This document shows, piece by piece, positions 52,737 to 64,000 of a stretch of DNA of 64,000 nucleotides; position 1 is the first letter of the stretch; each line of letters opens with the position of its first letter. The notes under the pieces were generated by a model that saw only the letters and a list, made by a program, of their open reading frames with translations, had not been told where the DNA came from and did not search any database. The position numbers and the translations under genes were made by a program. The stretch comes from Glandiceps talaboti (lineage: Eukaryota; Hemichordata; Enteropneusta; Spengelidae), in NCBI RefSeq assembly GCF_964340395.1, contig NC_135557.1, forward strand, positions 23,338,725-23,402,724, written 5' to 3'.

Positions 52737-53664
52737 GAAACCATGATGTGGTCTTACGACTATATCGCAATGGTTTGGCCCTACAGTAACTATTGAGTAT
52801 TGACAGCAACATGTTCTCAACTCGCTCATGTAGGAGGCCGATGTTTTACAGTGACAAGTTTCTCGGACATTTCACTCCTATACTGTGGTAAATATTTAGA
52901 TATCGCCGACGAAAATTTAATGCTGAAAAACTATACAACTAACCATAAAACACTGCATAGAAACATGAGACATTGCTATCTTTCATTTGAAATTAAATAG
53001 TAATTTAGATCGATAACATAATATCTATAAAATGGGTCGCATTATATCGTACACGTGTTAACTGAAAACCAGTGACAGTGTAAAATTTACACCAACCAAG
53101 TACAGGACTATATTATCATTGCACAGAAATATAAACAATGACCGAGTTAACAGGATTCTATAAAGGTTACAGAGAGCACTAATAATCATACTTATAAGAT
53201 TTATTTGATCGGTTACTTTACAGTTAGAAAAGACAGACTTTTATAATTAGTTATAGAAGACCTGTCTCAAGACTTTGAAGAGCTAGTAGTGCTAAAAAAT
53301 ACGAATTGAAAGCATGTAACACATAGATGCTGGAGTTTGAGATCTGTAGCAACATAATTTTCCAATGAGTCTAATTTGTAAGTGTAAATCATTACTCTAG
53401 TCGACACTTTGGTGTGACACGAACTTGATGTCATACATTCCATTGTCTCCTACAAGATTGTAATGCTGTTTTAATGATTTTCAGAGACAATTGTGACCCT
53501 GTCTTCTAAAACAGAGAGTATAATTTCGTTATAGAAAGGCAACTATTTGTTGATGAGTAAAATCTGTCTCTAGAAATGAACTCTCTCATCAGTAGGTTGC
53601 AGTTGAGTCATATATCGCGTTATAACAATGATGGTGTCTTGGTGATAGAGGTTAATTAAATTGT

Positions 53665-53812
53665 TTTGAAACCAAAGTGTTCCAAAATTAAATACCCTAT
53701 TTATTTGCATATGACATCATTCAGATTAGAGTCGTGGACTATTTCATTACCTACCACTTATTCTGCACATCGACGTTTGTGAGGTAGCAGTATCATCATT
53801 GACAAGCAGCAG
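53665..53812 (+). promoter_or_regulatory. Probable promoter and non-coding first exon of Ig receptor 2
   Basis: Ends in AGCAGCAG before the strong donor GTGAGT at 53813. Its left part (TGTTTTGAAACCAAAGTGTTC) recurs at about 63535 upstream of another donor. An intron from here to the acceptor at 56087-56088 would join it to the exon carrying the ATG. No transcript evidence. Confidence 0.45.
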
Positions 53813-54474
53813 GTGAGTTTCTGTTGCTTGTTTTTGCAGTATCAATTGCCTTTGTCAATTACGTATACCTATTTTGCCTATTACTATTATGCCTGAAATA
53901 GTTTCCATTTCACTTTAGTAAAAAACGTTTATGTGAATTAACTATTTCAACTATTTTAAATGGTCATAATGTCATCATCATCATTTGAAAATTTCGCTTT
54001 TCTCGTTTTCCTGATTTTGACAAGTGATGATGCACAAAGAAGCACTCCAAACGTTTAACATTGTATTTTCTATCTGTCTTGATCACTCTGATGATGATCG
54101 TCGACGAAAAACGTTGAAATGTTGATCTACCATTTGCCATTTGATCTACCTTGCTGTCGAGCATTTTGGTGACGTTTCTCCCGGCTAAAACAACTGAGCC
54201 GAGTCCCACTAGAATCAAAATAATCACATGCATCCATCAAAATAATGTATACACGATTGTAGCACATCTTTCCTACATACATACATATGTCTGTAATGTA
54301 TTCCTCAAATCCCGTTTCTCCTATTCATCGGTTTTTGTTGCATTTCTCAGGACAGTTTGGTTTATGAAAATTCATATAATACATATACGTACATTTTGTA
54401 CACAAGTATAGTTGTAATGTATATCTCACTTTCTTGTCATCGTATTGTATTACCGTTGGTGTCCTCATAGTCTG

Positions 54475-54828
54475 TCACATAACTGAACTTTACCGTTCCT
54501 TGGGATAAACAGTTTTTTAGGAAGAGTTTTTTATATAATGGTGTTAAAACCTGGAATGATTTAAGTATTGATATCAAATCATGCTCCACTCTTCAGTCTT
54601 TTAAACGTAAATGTAAATGTCATCTTTTAGAAAACAGTTAGTTTAGTAGTCGCCTGGCTGTTCTTCTGGCTTTTGCCATTTTACTCACCCTTGTATTTGT
54701 TTTAATGGTTTAGTATTTTTAATGTATATATTGTATATTTTTATCTCGACACTGTGTGAGAAGAGCCTTTGGCTCAACAGTCTATCGAGTTTAAATAAAG
54801 TCTAATAATAATAATAATAATAAACCTA
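54475..54828 (+). mobile_element. 5'-truncated LINE 3' end with AAT tail
   Basis: Encodes FFRKSFLYNGVKTWNDLS then IKSCSTLQSFKRKCKCHLL and a stop, the standard C-terminal end of CR1/jockey-type polymerases (YxGxKxWNxL..SLxxFKxxLKxxLL). A 3' UTR and an (AAT)n run at about 54803-54825 follow. It lies in the presumed first intron of Ig receptor 2. Confidence 0.8.
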
Positions 54829-55979
54829 TTATTTCAGTATAGATAAAACAGTAATTCCAATTTTAATTGAATTCCTGTAAAAACACTAAAGGCGTGCATT
54901 GATCGATTCGTATCCATAGCTTTCCAAAATAAGTCACGATCATGGTGTGTTTTTTTCATTTGGATTAGTTTACAAATTACCATCACCAATATCAAGATTC
55001 CTACTAAATGCGGTAGCACAAACATTACTGTTAATAAAGTAAACATATTCAGTAACTTCATAAATATTACGAAGTGATGTCGTCATAGTTACAGTATTCA
55101 ATTAACATAGTTCCAGTGTTTAACGTACCCTCTAGGTACCGAATAATTTAGCTGGTATTTACCAATTCATTATATAGTGCATTATATGGATAGGACGTTT
55201 ATTAACACGTGTATGCGACATACACCTTAATGTCCAATAACAACAAGTACATGATCACAATTTATGTTGTCAATGTTTGAATATCACAACATTAATGTGT
55301 ACCATTATAGGAAGTCATGGCTAAGAAGTCAAGCACATTTAATTACCACATATTTTAGATGTCGAAATTAACCGTTCACCTATACATCGCATGTCATGAT
55401 CTATATATCTCTTCTGACAATTGTTGAGCTAGCTCTATAGTTAACAATGACACCGTGGCTTCTTTTGGTGATGACATATACAAATAGTATTATAAAATCA
55501 GTAAGCATTGATGATATTAGGGTAATCTATATTTATAAGAGATAGGTATCTACTTTAATCTAAACTTGTCTCCCAAGTGGTCAAGGGAAGGCTGATCCTC
55601 ATTAGGTTTACATAGTGATTGCCGGGAAAAAATATGAGTGTCGCGGGAAAATCAGTATTGTTCGGCAGAGTCCTTTAATGTAGCAGATTTAACTAAACGC
55701 TCATTAGGACTAGAATCTAGGCAGCAGCGGTAAGAGGTAGGTGGAAAGCCATTCAGCCATCGACAGCCAAGACTAAAAAAAGAATATATGAACATATATG
55801 GTGCTGTTGTTGGAGTGTGATTACTGCCGTTTTCATATACATGTAATTTCTGAGACATTTAATCCAGCGACAATATTCACAACGATAAATATCAGGAGAG
55901 AGTATTTACAATCAATTCGACTGTAAGATGACTGAAAAAAGGGCTAATTGTGAAAGTCGCAGAGTGATTTTAACACTGA

Positions 55980-56088
<109 letters not shown>

Positions 56089-56121
56089 CACTTGACGACT
56101 GCAAGAAGACATTCATATAAG

Positions 56122-56173
56122 ATGGATTTGCGTTTTATTATCATCATGGTTTTTATGTCCGTTCTTGATATTG
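56122..56173 (+). CDS. Ig receptor 2, exon 1: signal peptide
   Basis: MDLRFIIIMVFMSVLDIG, phase-1 end at GTGAGT. Confidence 0.82.
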
Positions 56174-59100
56174 GTGAGTCATTCATCAATGTCAATTGCA
56201 TTGCCGAAACACAGATAAACCTTTAATCTGAGTCTAACACAGTTGTTCTTACTAAAGCTAATTAAGCAAGCAACCACAACTGTATTGACCGTGGCACGTT
56301 GTGATATTAACGTTCAAATTTATCACCGCCATCGTCAACCTATTTTGAACGGCCTGTGCAATTATAAAAAAATATAACCACTGCTCTTAGTGAAATGTTT
56401 GGTTACCAACATGTACAGGTGTAGTTTTTGACTGAAAAAAAATCAACAACAACAAATATTGCTCTGTATGTTATTACTTTAACTTAGTTCACAAATAGGC
56501 ATTTATATTTTGGATGAATGATTAAGTAAACAACTTAATTGGTATATAAATATATTACAATAAAATAAATACTATCGTAACGATCTTATTTTTCCAATCT
56601 TGGAATATCAATGTATGTATTACACACTTTCTTGGACCCAATACGTCGTTGTTTTGTAACCGTGGTGATGTTGTTTATCTATCTTGTTTAGTTATTAGAC
56701 GCACCGACGGTAGTTTTACAGTAATGCCGGATGACACTCTTGTTATTTCTGGAGATAGTACACAGCTGAACTGTACATTTGACTTAAAACCTACTTTGTA
56801 TGCTTGGTACGATGACGATGGTGTGATAACCTTTGTGGAAAACACATTAACACCACGAGGAAAACATGAATTAGACAGTGAGGGGAATGTCTATAATCTT
56901 CGTATCAACAATACGACAGTCAGCGATGAAGGGTTGTACGAATGTGTTGACATAGTGACATTGAACAGAGCTGAAGCATATGTGTATATTGTGTGTAAGT
57001 AACATTAACCATTAGCAGTTGCTTATTAGCAACAACATATGATATTTGGTATATTTGATCGAAAGTCATCTTAATTTTTTTTTTAATTTCCTTTTCTTGA
57101 ATGGCAGCGATTTCGAAACAATCATATTAATGTAAACTTCGCGATGTAAATAATCTTACCATTTTGGCCGGCGAGAAATTCTTTTTTTTTCCATAAAATC
57201 AACCATGATGAATAGATAAATATATATTTCATGAAATGGGTAATTTCATAGATTGGGTGTGACATGTATTATCCATGAAGTCGAATATGTGCCAATAGTG
57301 TAGTACTATTACCCCAAAACAAGGTCAATTGCGCTACATGTGTTAAGACGATCTTACCAAAAGAGTAGTAAGGGATGGTGGTCGAATGGTCACTATGGCC
57401 TAGAAGAAGGAGTGGTTTATATCCTAGTACCTGTATAAGCACATCCGCATAGCAGCACATTGGACTCAAACGATGGGCTGCTGCACGGCGACGCGTAACT
57501 GTTGTTGGAAATGTAATATTATGATCGATTATTCTTTATTGTAGCAAGCATTCCACTATGTCAAGCATATACTAGTGAACTGGTAACAGAAGGCGAGGAA
57601 GTGACATATGAATGTATCATAGACATAGATGAAAATGCGCCCGGTGATCTTGTTTGGTATGATGTCGAGAAAGGAATAGAAAGACATCGTCAACCAAGTC
57701 CAGATAACACCTGGACAACAAACGCTACTCGAAATGACAATGGAGCTTTACTTAATTGTCGTCTGGAACATCATACACTACCTAAACAGAAATGGTCAAT
57801 GATTTCATGTAATGAAACTATACCACTGGAAGTTCAATGTAAGTTTAGTTTTGATTTTTAAAGACAAAACTCAAGTCAGGCTTATGTTTGTTAACTGTAC
57901 ATTTCCATTGATTTCTGCTATCAACATATATTCGATATTGGATGATACAGTAGTTTCGAGGTAACTCACTCGCCATTGATTTCATTTAAAAAAACACTTG
58001 AAAAGTTTTGGGTTTTTCTGCAAGGCTTTCTGGGAAAGCTTTTGCTTATATCACAGACACCTCAGCCTCTCTGTGTTCACATATTGTTTGTATTATTCAT
58101 GAATAGAAGATGTAACGAATTCTACGAAATGAGAAGCCTTTAGGAATTCACCAAACACTTACGTTACCAAGCTATCTGGAACGGCACTAACTTCACTGGT
58201 TTGAATTTACAGATTTCCCAAGTATCAGCATCGACGATGAAAGCAATGGTAAAGTGATAGAAGGTGACTCCTACACAGGTGAATGTATAGTAGATGCCAA
58301 CCCACCTGCAGATGTGCATTGGTTGTATCCACCCAACGTTACTGTTACTGTACAAGATACGTTATTAATAATTGACAATGCTGACAGACACCATGCAGTC
58401 AACTATACATGTATAGCTAATAATACACTATTTAATAATGACACTGGCAACAATGAATTTACTTTTACAATTGATGTCCAATGTAAGTATACGTTATGTT
58501 TATTTATTTATTTATTTATTTACAAGTAATTAACTTTTCGATGGTGATTTTTTCTGTCTCATGAACGATCAAAGGCGATTCTATCATATCTACAATTTAT
58601 TTATGCTCAGAATAGCAAAAGCGTTAGTTTTTCATTAATTCTACATCGGGCGACATCCTAGCCTACAATAGAATTATAAAAACAATAACGCATGGTTTGT
58701 GAAGAACCGTTATATACGGGCAAGACGTTATGGAAGTCAAAGTTATTATGGGCTTTACTCCTCTTCACAGTCTCAGCATTGCTTGGGCTATGGTTATAAA
58801 CTATATGTAGGTGAGAAATTATTGTCTTTGCTTCCGAGAGTGATTCACCCCAGTGTACAGAAGGTAAGTATACTGGACGTACATTTAAATTAAAACCAAT
58901 CTTGCCCCACTATCCCTTTCAATGTAAATTTAGCAATACGGTGCCTAAGTCATACATATATTTTTATTAACATTGGATTGGAAATGGAACATTTTTCCAC
59001 TACAAATCAAGTACATTTATTCATTTTCACAGTTGGTCCAACAGTAAGTGTAGTAGACAACAGTCATAATAAATACATAATTGAAGGAGACCAATACACT

Positions 59101-60135
59101 GCTACCTGTACTGTGGATGCAAATCCTAAAGCCACCGTTCAATGGTTATTTGACGATGAACCAATCCACGATGGAAATATGTTGGAGGTCGTAACAACAA
59201 AGGACCATTCTGGAGAGTATAAATGTGAAGCATCGAACACATTTTGGAATAACCGTATTGGTTACGGTAGTGATGTTACTTTCCTCGATGTACAATGTAA
59301 GTATACATACCATGTATTTTAACTAATACGTTGAAGACAATGTCATGAATTCGTTGATTTCAATTTCCAGCCATTGAGAACACATAGTCGTCTTCGCACA
59401 AAGTTATTGAATGAGTTGACATTTGTACATCTACAGATAATCCGGTTATCACCATCCATGACAGTAGTAATGGTACAGTAATTGAAGGTTACAAGTATAC
59501 AGCCTACTGTTCTGTTGATGCCAATCCTGAAGCTACTATTCAGTGGTTATATGATGGACACATCTTTAGTGAAGGAGAACTGTTGGTTATTGACAACGCT
59601 AGATTGAACTCTACTGGTAATTATACGTGTGAGGCTACTAATACATTCTGGAATGACGATATTGGATTCGGTAATGAAACCATATATGTAATTGTACAAC
59701 GTAAGTTTGTATAGTTTTATTGTCCTTTCTCAGAACATTTGAAAAATGTTTTCCACAACATAGTTTAAAATTCAGATTTGTTAATTATTTGCAAAGAAAA
59801 AATTGGTTGATTTGATTTGATTCATTTTGGCACAAGAAAGAATTAAGGGTAGAATTGATAATTACAACAGACAATACCGCATATACATTATTGTGCTGGT
59901 TATCATGAAAAAACAACATGTTATCGATGAAAGTAATAATAACGACTTCGTTATATCTTATATTATATTGCTAATGCCTACGATATTTTCTTCGTATTTT
60001 ACAGCTGCTAATACTACACCTATTGGCCAGATTGTCTTGGTTATTATCATATCCCTTATTGTCATTATAGTAGTGACGTTATTTATAATATATATCGTCA
60101 AACGCAAAAACAGAGCGAAGACGTGTCCTTCTTAA
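56122..60135 (+). CDS. Five-Ig-domain transmembrane receptor with very short tail (7 coding exons)
   Basis: Predicted 525-aa type I membrane protein: signal peptide 1-18; Ig domains at about 18-118, 119-216, 217-306, 307-394 and 395-482; membrane helix about 492-514; tail of about 11 basic residues (KRKNRAKTCPS). All internal exons are 1-1 symmetrical and the coding length is a multiple of three. Domain 1 is V-like and domain 2 shares the extra-Cys pattern of domain 2 of Ig receptor 1; domains 3-5 have the VDANPxAxxxW and YxCxAxNTFWN pattern of its C2 domains. It has no tyrosine motif and no charged residue in the helix, so it cannot signal like its paralogue by itself. It could be a decoy, an adhesion form, or partner of another chain (inference). 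Donors and acceptors are all canonical. Confidence 0.88.
56692..56994 (+). CDS. Ig receptor 2, exon 2: V-like Ig domain 1
   Basis: LNCTF, YAWYDDD and DEGLYECVD mark the two Cys, the Trp and the DxGxYxC turn. Acceptor TTGTTTAG, donor GTAAGT. Confidence 0.88.
57236..57440 (+). mobile_element. SINE-like insertion in intron 2 of Ig receptor 2
   Basis: TGGTCGAATGG (57379-57389) and GGTTTATATCC (57414-57424) fit Pol III A and B boxes. The left flank (TTTCATAGATTGGGTGTGACATG) resembles the repeat at about 62725-62750. Confidence 0.5.
57545..57838 (+). CDS. Ig receptor 2, exon 3: Ig domain 2 with extra cysteines
   Basis: YECIID, LVWYD and LNCRLEHHTLP mark the fold, with further Cys near both ends (PLCQA, MISC). 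Corresponds to exon 3 of Ig receptor 1. Confidence 0.87.
58213..58482 (+). CDS. Ig receptor 2, exon 4: Ig domain 3
   Basis: GECIVDANPPADVHWL and YTCIANNTLFN define the domain, which ends IDVQC. Confidence 0.89.
59033..59296 (+). CDS. Ig receptor 2, exon 5: Ig domain 4
   Basis: TATCTVDANPKATVQWLF and YKCEASNTFWNN define the domain, which ends LDVQC. Confidence 0.89.
59437..59700 (+). CDS. Ig receptor 2, exon 6: Ig domain 5
   Basis: AYCSVDANPEATIQWLYD and YTCEATNTFWNDD define the domain. Close to exon 5, as expected of tandem exon duplication. Confidence 0.89.
60005..60135 (+). CDS. Ig receptor 2, exon 7: transmembrane helix and terminal tail
   Basis: GQIVLVIIISLIVIIVVTL leads into FIIYIVKRKNRAK and a TAA stop. 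No tyrosine after the helix boundary. Confidence 0.87.
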
Positions 60136-60250
60136 TGTCTGGTAAATATAAGAAAGATAATTAGTTTATTTTTTCCTCAAATAACGAGTGTATGCTTTAC
60201 TGTATTAAGTGTCTCCATATTCATGGGATTAATGTCTATTTAAACAGCTT

Positions 60251-60365
<115 letters not shown>

Positions 60366-60772
60366 TTTCACTTACCTTTTTATTCCTCACATATAAATAA
60401 TAACAAATTAAAATTCGTGACAACAAGAGTATTCTAGTATTCAGATATATTTTCTGATTTAAAATACTACATATACGTTAGGCACAATAGGTTTACCTAG
60501 GTTTATTACTGTACGCTATAATTAAAAATACATATACTTGTCAATGTAAATATAACTTTAATTCACAATTCATTATTTGTTTATGCTTATTCCTTATTGC
60601 AGTGTACTAGCAAGGAATGGAATATTGGTATTGTCTATTTACCTTTACAATGGTTACATGGAGAAGGAAAATGACTGTTTACAGATTTATGTTTTACTAT
60701 GTAGGAATTAGTTGGCTACAAAATCGCATAGCATGCTGTGATACGACATGGTACGATGTGATAAGAGTTTAT

Positions 60773-60798
60773 ACGTCACGTCACGTCACGTCACGTCA
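60773..60798. repeat. Five tandem ACGTC units
   Basis: ACGTC five times followed by A, giving five overlapping ACGTCA (TGACGT complement) half-sites. Confidence 0.95.
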
Positions 60799-62534
60799 TA
60801 ACATGTCGACAAGACACTACACGACATAACAAGACACCATCATTAGCTTACAATATATGTTCGTTTACGTCAATACACTATACTTACAACACAATGAGCA
60901 AATCAAGGTATTCGTATGATGGGAAAAAGCCTCTTAAGATATATGTTGTATTGACAATGTCTTTAGTTATCAAAGGCAGCGTGCAAGATGTACGTCAAAT
61001 GTCATCATGGAATTGCCTTCTCAGTCCTATAATTACCTCGATTTCTAGTTTACACAAAGTTTATCTTGACACATTGATTCCATTGATCATTGACGGTAAA
61101 TCTCTGGGTTTAAACTGATGAAATTTCAAATACTTCAAATTCTGCAATTAGAGTTACTCCACTACTCAATCATTCATCTTTAGACAGCAACATGCTAAAT
61201 AATTAAAGATAATTGTATAATTGCTGTGCAATGTTCAAAGTTTCATTAGCAAATATCTACTAGCCACATACTTCAGCGATTTCCCAGAATGCAATATGGG
61301 TCTCTTAATAATAAAGTTACTAATTTAAACAAGTTCACCTTGCATGTATTTTTACTTTCGATTTATTCAAATTGTGTGTTAGTTGTTTTAACGTTATTTT
61401 GAGTGGTTTAATAATTTGTCGGTTAGATAGTCACAACGGTACGATATGAATGCAACTTACAATACTAAGTACCACGAACAAGGATGGAAACAGTAGAACA
61501 AACTAAACTGACCTTAATAATAATGACATGTCTGTCGCACTCCCTAAAAAGTATTCTACACGAAATTTGTATTAAAATTCTGGTATCAACCATATACGAT
61601 AGTCACTGCCCAACATTTCAATTGTGTAAATATGACGAGTGCAACGTTTTGAATATGGCATCTGATTACTGTGGTCGACACATGATATTTCCAAACATTC
61701 ACTTATTGGGGCGCTGTACAACTGACATTTGTAATAGTTGCTGAAATTTGCGCTGGAATGACGTCAGTCATCCGTAATTACGATAGTCACCACGGGCTGA
61801 GCGAGCATGGTCGTACAATGCTATAACATCTTCCAGTATAATTTCTTCATTATTTTTGTTCTATGATAATTCATTTGGTTGGGGCAAATAAAAACTGAAA
61901 CACTGGTACACTAGGCTACTACTTCAGATTTTCAAATGGATTTTAATTACTTTAGTCCTACGATTCGGGAAAGTAAAACAATAATTGTGTTAAGCTTATT
62001 AATTGATGATAACAAATCAAGGGGTGAGGAGGGGGTCAGAACAATATCCCATCCAAAACCACCTTACTGGATATTTCCAAGGTACTCATTCTCTCATAAA
62101 TAATAGGTATACAACTTAATAGATGGTATTCTACAGTGTCTAAAGTCGGTATCGCTGATATTGTTGCTACGGTATTTTTGCGAAAGATCTGAAAAAAATC
62201 ACACAATTGTATTAATGCATCCAAACGGAACAGTTTGCAGCACATATGAGTTCAGTGTTATGATGAATCTGATCTGGTTGCAATTATGACCTTTCCATCC
62301 CGTGTAGATTACTTTGTTATTAAACGTGCAGGTCTTGATGATTGGAAGAGATCTAAAAACCTGCACTATGGAGTACGATTGATATAATTGGAAGATATAC
62401 CTATGAGGGCGTACTCTGATTGGTATTAAATAACAGATTTTTGATTAGAAAATTCCTGGAGAGTGTGATCATCGAACTCATATTATGATATCGGTTGTAG
62501 GACAATTGGCCTACCCCTTATAATTCCCCAGACA

Positions 62535-62817
<283 letters not shown>

Positions 62818-63529
62818 GACATAGGCAATCGTGTTGCCCAGGTTATGGAGTGGGTATTGTAAGATATGCTCAGTACATGAAATGAGCATCTTTTATTGGA
62901 CACACACAAAAAGGAGTAAGAATCAGACAACTTTATTATCATGTATTTACAAACTCATTACTCCACAATTCTTATTTTATTATAATTCAGTGTAGCTTGT
63001 GTTTTTAATAAAGTTCGATAATTAACATCCCAGTTCAAAACTCTTGCCATAAGAATTTAATTTGGCCCCTAGTAGGCCCTTAATTTATACTCTCATTTCT
63101 CATTTGCATAAGGTTGACCATTCCATGCACATTTCATGAATTGTGTGTGTGTGTGTGTATTTCTTCTTATGTCACACATCATACGTCATACTTCTGACTT
63201 ATTATTTTCCATAAATACCAGAGTCTGTTTTATCAGTATTGACAAGATAACCTTCCATGATGCTATTCCAATTACAAGTCTGACTCTACTATAATTAGAG
63301 GCAAACCGGATTCTATACATACCAATGTATCTAGCAAAGTTGAATCACTTTCTTTTTTTTCTGAAAGACCCTGCTGACCTTTTTGACAAAGATTTGGTTT
63401 TAATAAATATACCAATACCTTTATTTTTCAGTTGTGTGATCAGTATCACTATTACGTATACATTTTGTAGCAAAGACTTGATGAATTGAATAGTTGTGTA
63501 TTAAGCTTGACAATAACATCAGTATATGG

Positions 63530-63684
63530 CGATTTGTGAAATTGTTTAGAAACCAAAGTATTCAATGCTTATCAGTAAAGTACTCGACTCTTTGCCTACG
63601 ACCTCACATAGATCATAGTGGTGTAATATTGGATAATGTGACACTGCACACCTTGTTGACAGCAGAGTATTGGACGAGTTTCAG
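63530..63684 (+). promoter_or_regulatory. Probable promoter/first exon of a further Ig paralogue
   Basis: Its left part (ATTGTTTAGAAACCAAAGTATTC) matches 53665 onward, and it ends in TTTCAG before donor GTAGGT at 63685. The coding exons would lie beyond the window. Confidence 0.4.
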
Positions 63685-64000
63685 GTAGGTTTTCTGTCGT
63701 TTAAAAAAAACATTTATAACTCTTATTATGCTGTCTTAAAGCAATCACTTTTTTCCATGTATTATTTGAATTTGGTGTAAATAATGTTCAAAACCGTCAT
63801 AAATGTCAGTGTCAACTTAGTTTGTAGAACGAATTGGTGATTTATTGTCACAGTGTTGAGTTACATTTTGAAATACATACAATACAAGACTGTGTAATAC
63901 AATGTAATGCTGTTAAAATGAAACCATGTAATTCTGTAAAATACAATTATACAATACAATTTTAAATACTTAAATGTCCTGTTCTCATGTCAAGATAGTG

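Noticed and set aside
53703-53710. Octamer ATTTGCAT near the putative Ig receptor 2 promoter
   Set aside because: The motif is expected by chance in AT-rich DNA (another lies near 63.1 kb at a different relative position); no support for a vertebrate-style octamer promoter.
53964-54233. 89-codon minus-strand frame with hydrophobic N-terminus
   Set aside because: The right part reads as repetitive GATGAT/CATCAT and a CGACGAAAAACGTTGAAAT motif more typical of transposon ends; not convincing as a gene.

Overview
The window is animal genomic DNA. It is AT-rich, with GT-AG introns, many phase-1 single-domain immunoglobulin (Ig) exons, very long pure microsatellites, tRNA-derived SINEs, LINE tails and a Ty3/Gypsy-type LTR element. 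Gene content (Ig receptors of CD22/hemicentin-like style, and a somatomedin-B plus seven-transmembrane receptor) suggests a marine invertebrate, perhaps a lophotrochozoan or an invertebrate deuterostome. The sequence alone does not fix the phylum.

Layout: 1-3360 is a decayed partial duplicate of four Ig exons of the next gene. 3400-7600 is non-coding. 7648-21576 (+) is a complete 21-exon receptor gene: signal peptide, 12 Ig domains, one membrane segment and a 192-residue tail ending in an ITIM and an ITSM-like motif (1385 aa; exon lengths sum exactly in frame). 21.6-38.4 kb is a gene desert with microsatellites, two fold-back elements, a LINE scrap, a SINE and diverged block duplications. 38454-41995 (-) is a two-exon gene for a 1030-aa mucin/SMB/7TM receptor. 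44910-50403 (-) is an LTR retrotransposon with two identical 458-bp LTRs, an intact gag, a -1 frameshift site, a pol lacking RT/RNase H/integrase core, and an interrupted env-like ORF. 53.66-60.14 kb (+) holds a second Ig receptor: a likely non-coding first exon, then seven coding exons for signal peptide, five Ig domains, membrane segment and a very short basic tail (525 aa). At 63.53-63.68 kb the promoter/first-exon region of this gene appears again, suggesting a third paralogue just beyond the window.

Together the Ig genes look like an expanding cluster of paired receptors: one long form with inhibitory-type tyrosine motifs, one short-tailed form with no signalling motif, one pseudogene, and one probable further member. 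The first two domains of both intact receptors correspond (a V-like domain, then a domain with extra cysteines), followed by a variable number of C2-like domains each carried on one symmetrical 1-1 exon, so domain number can change by exon duplication without breaking frame. Ligands and function are not visible in the sequence.
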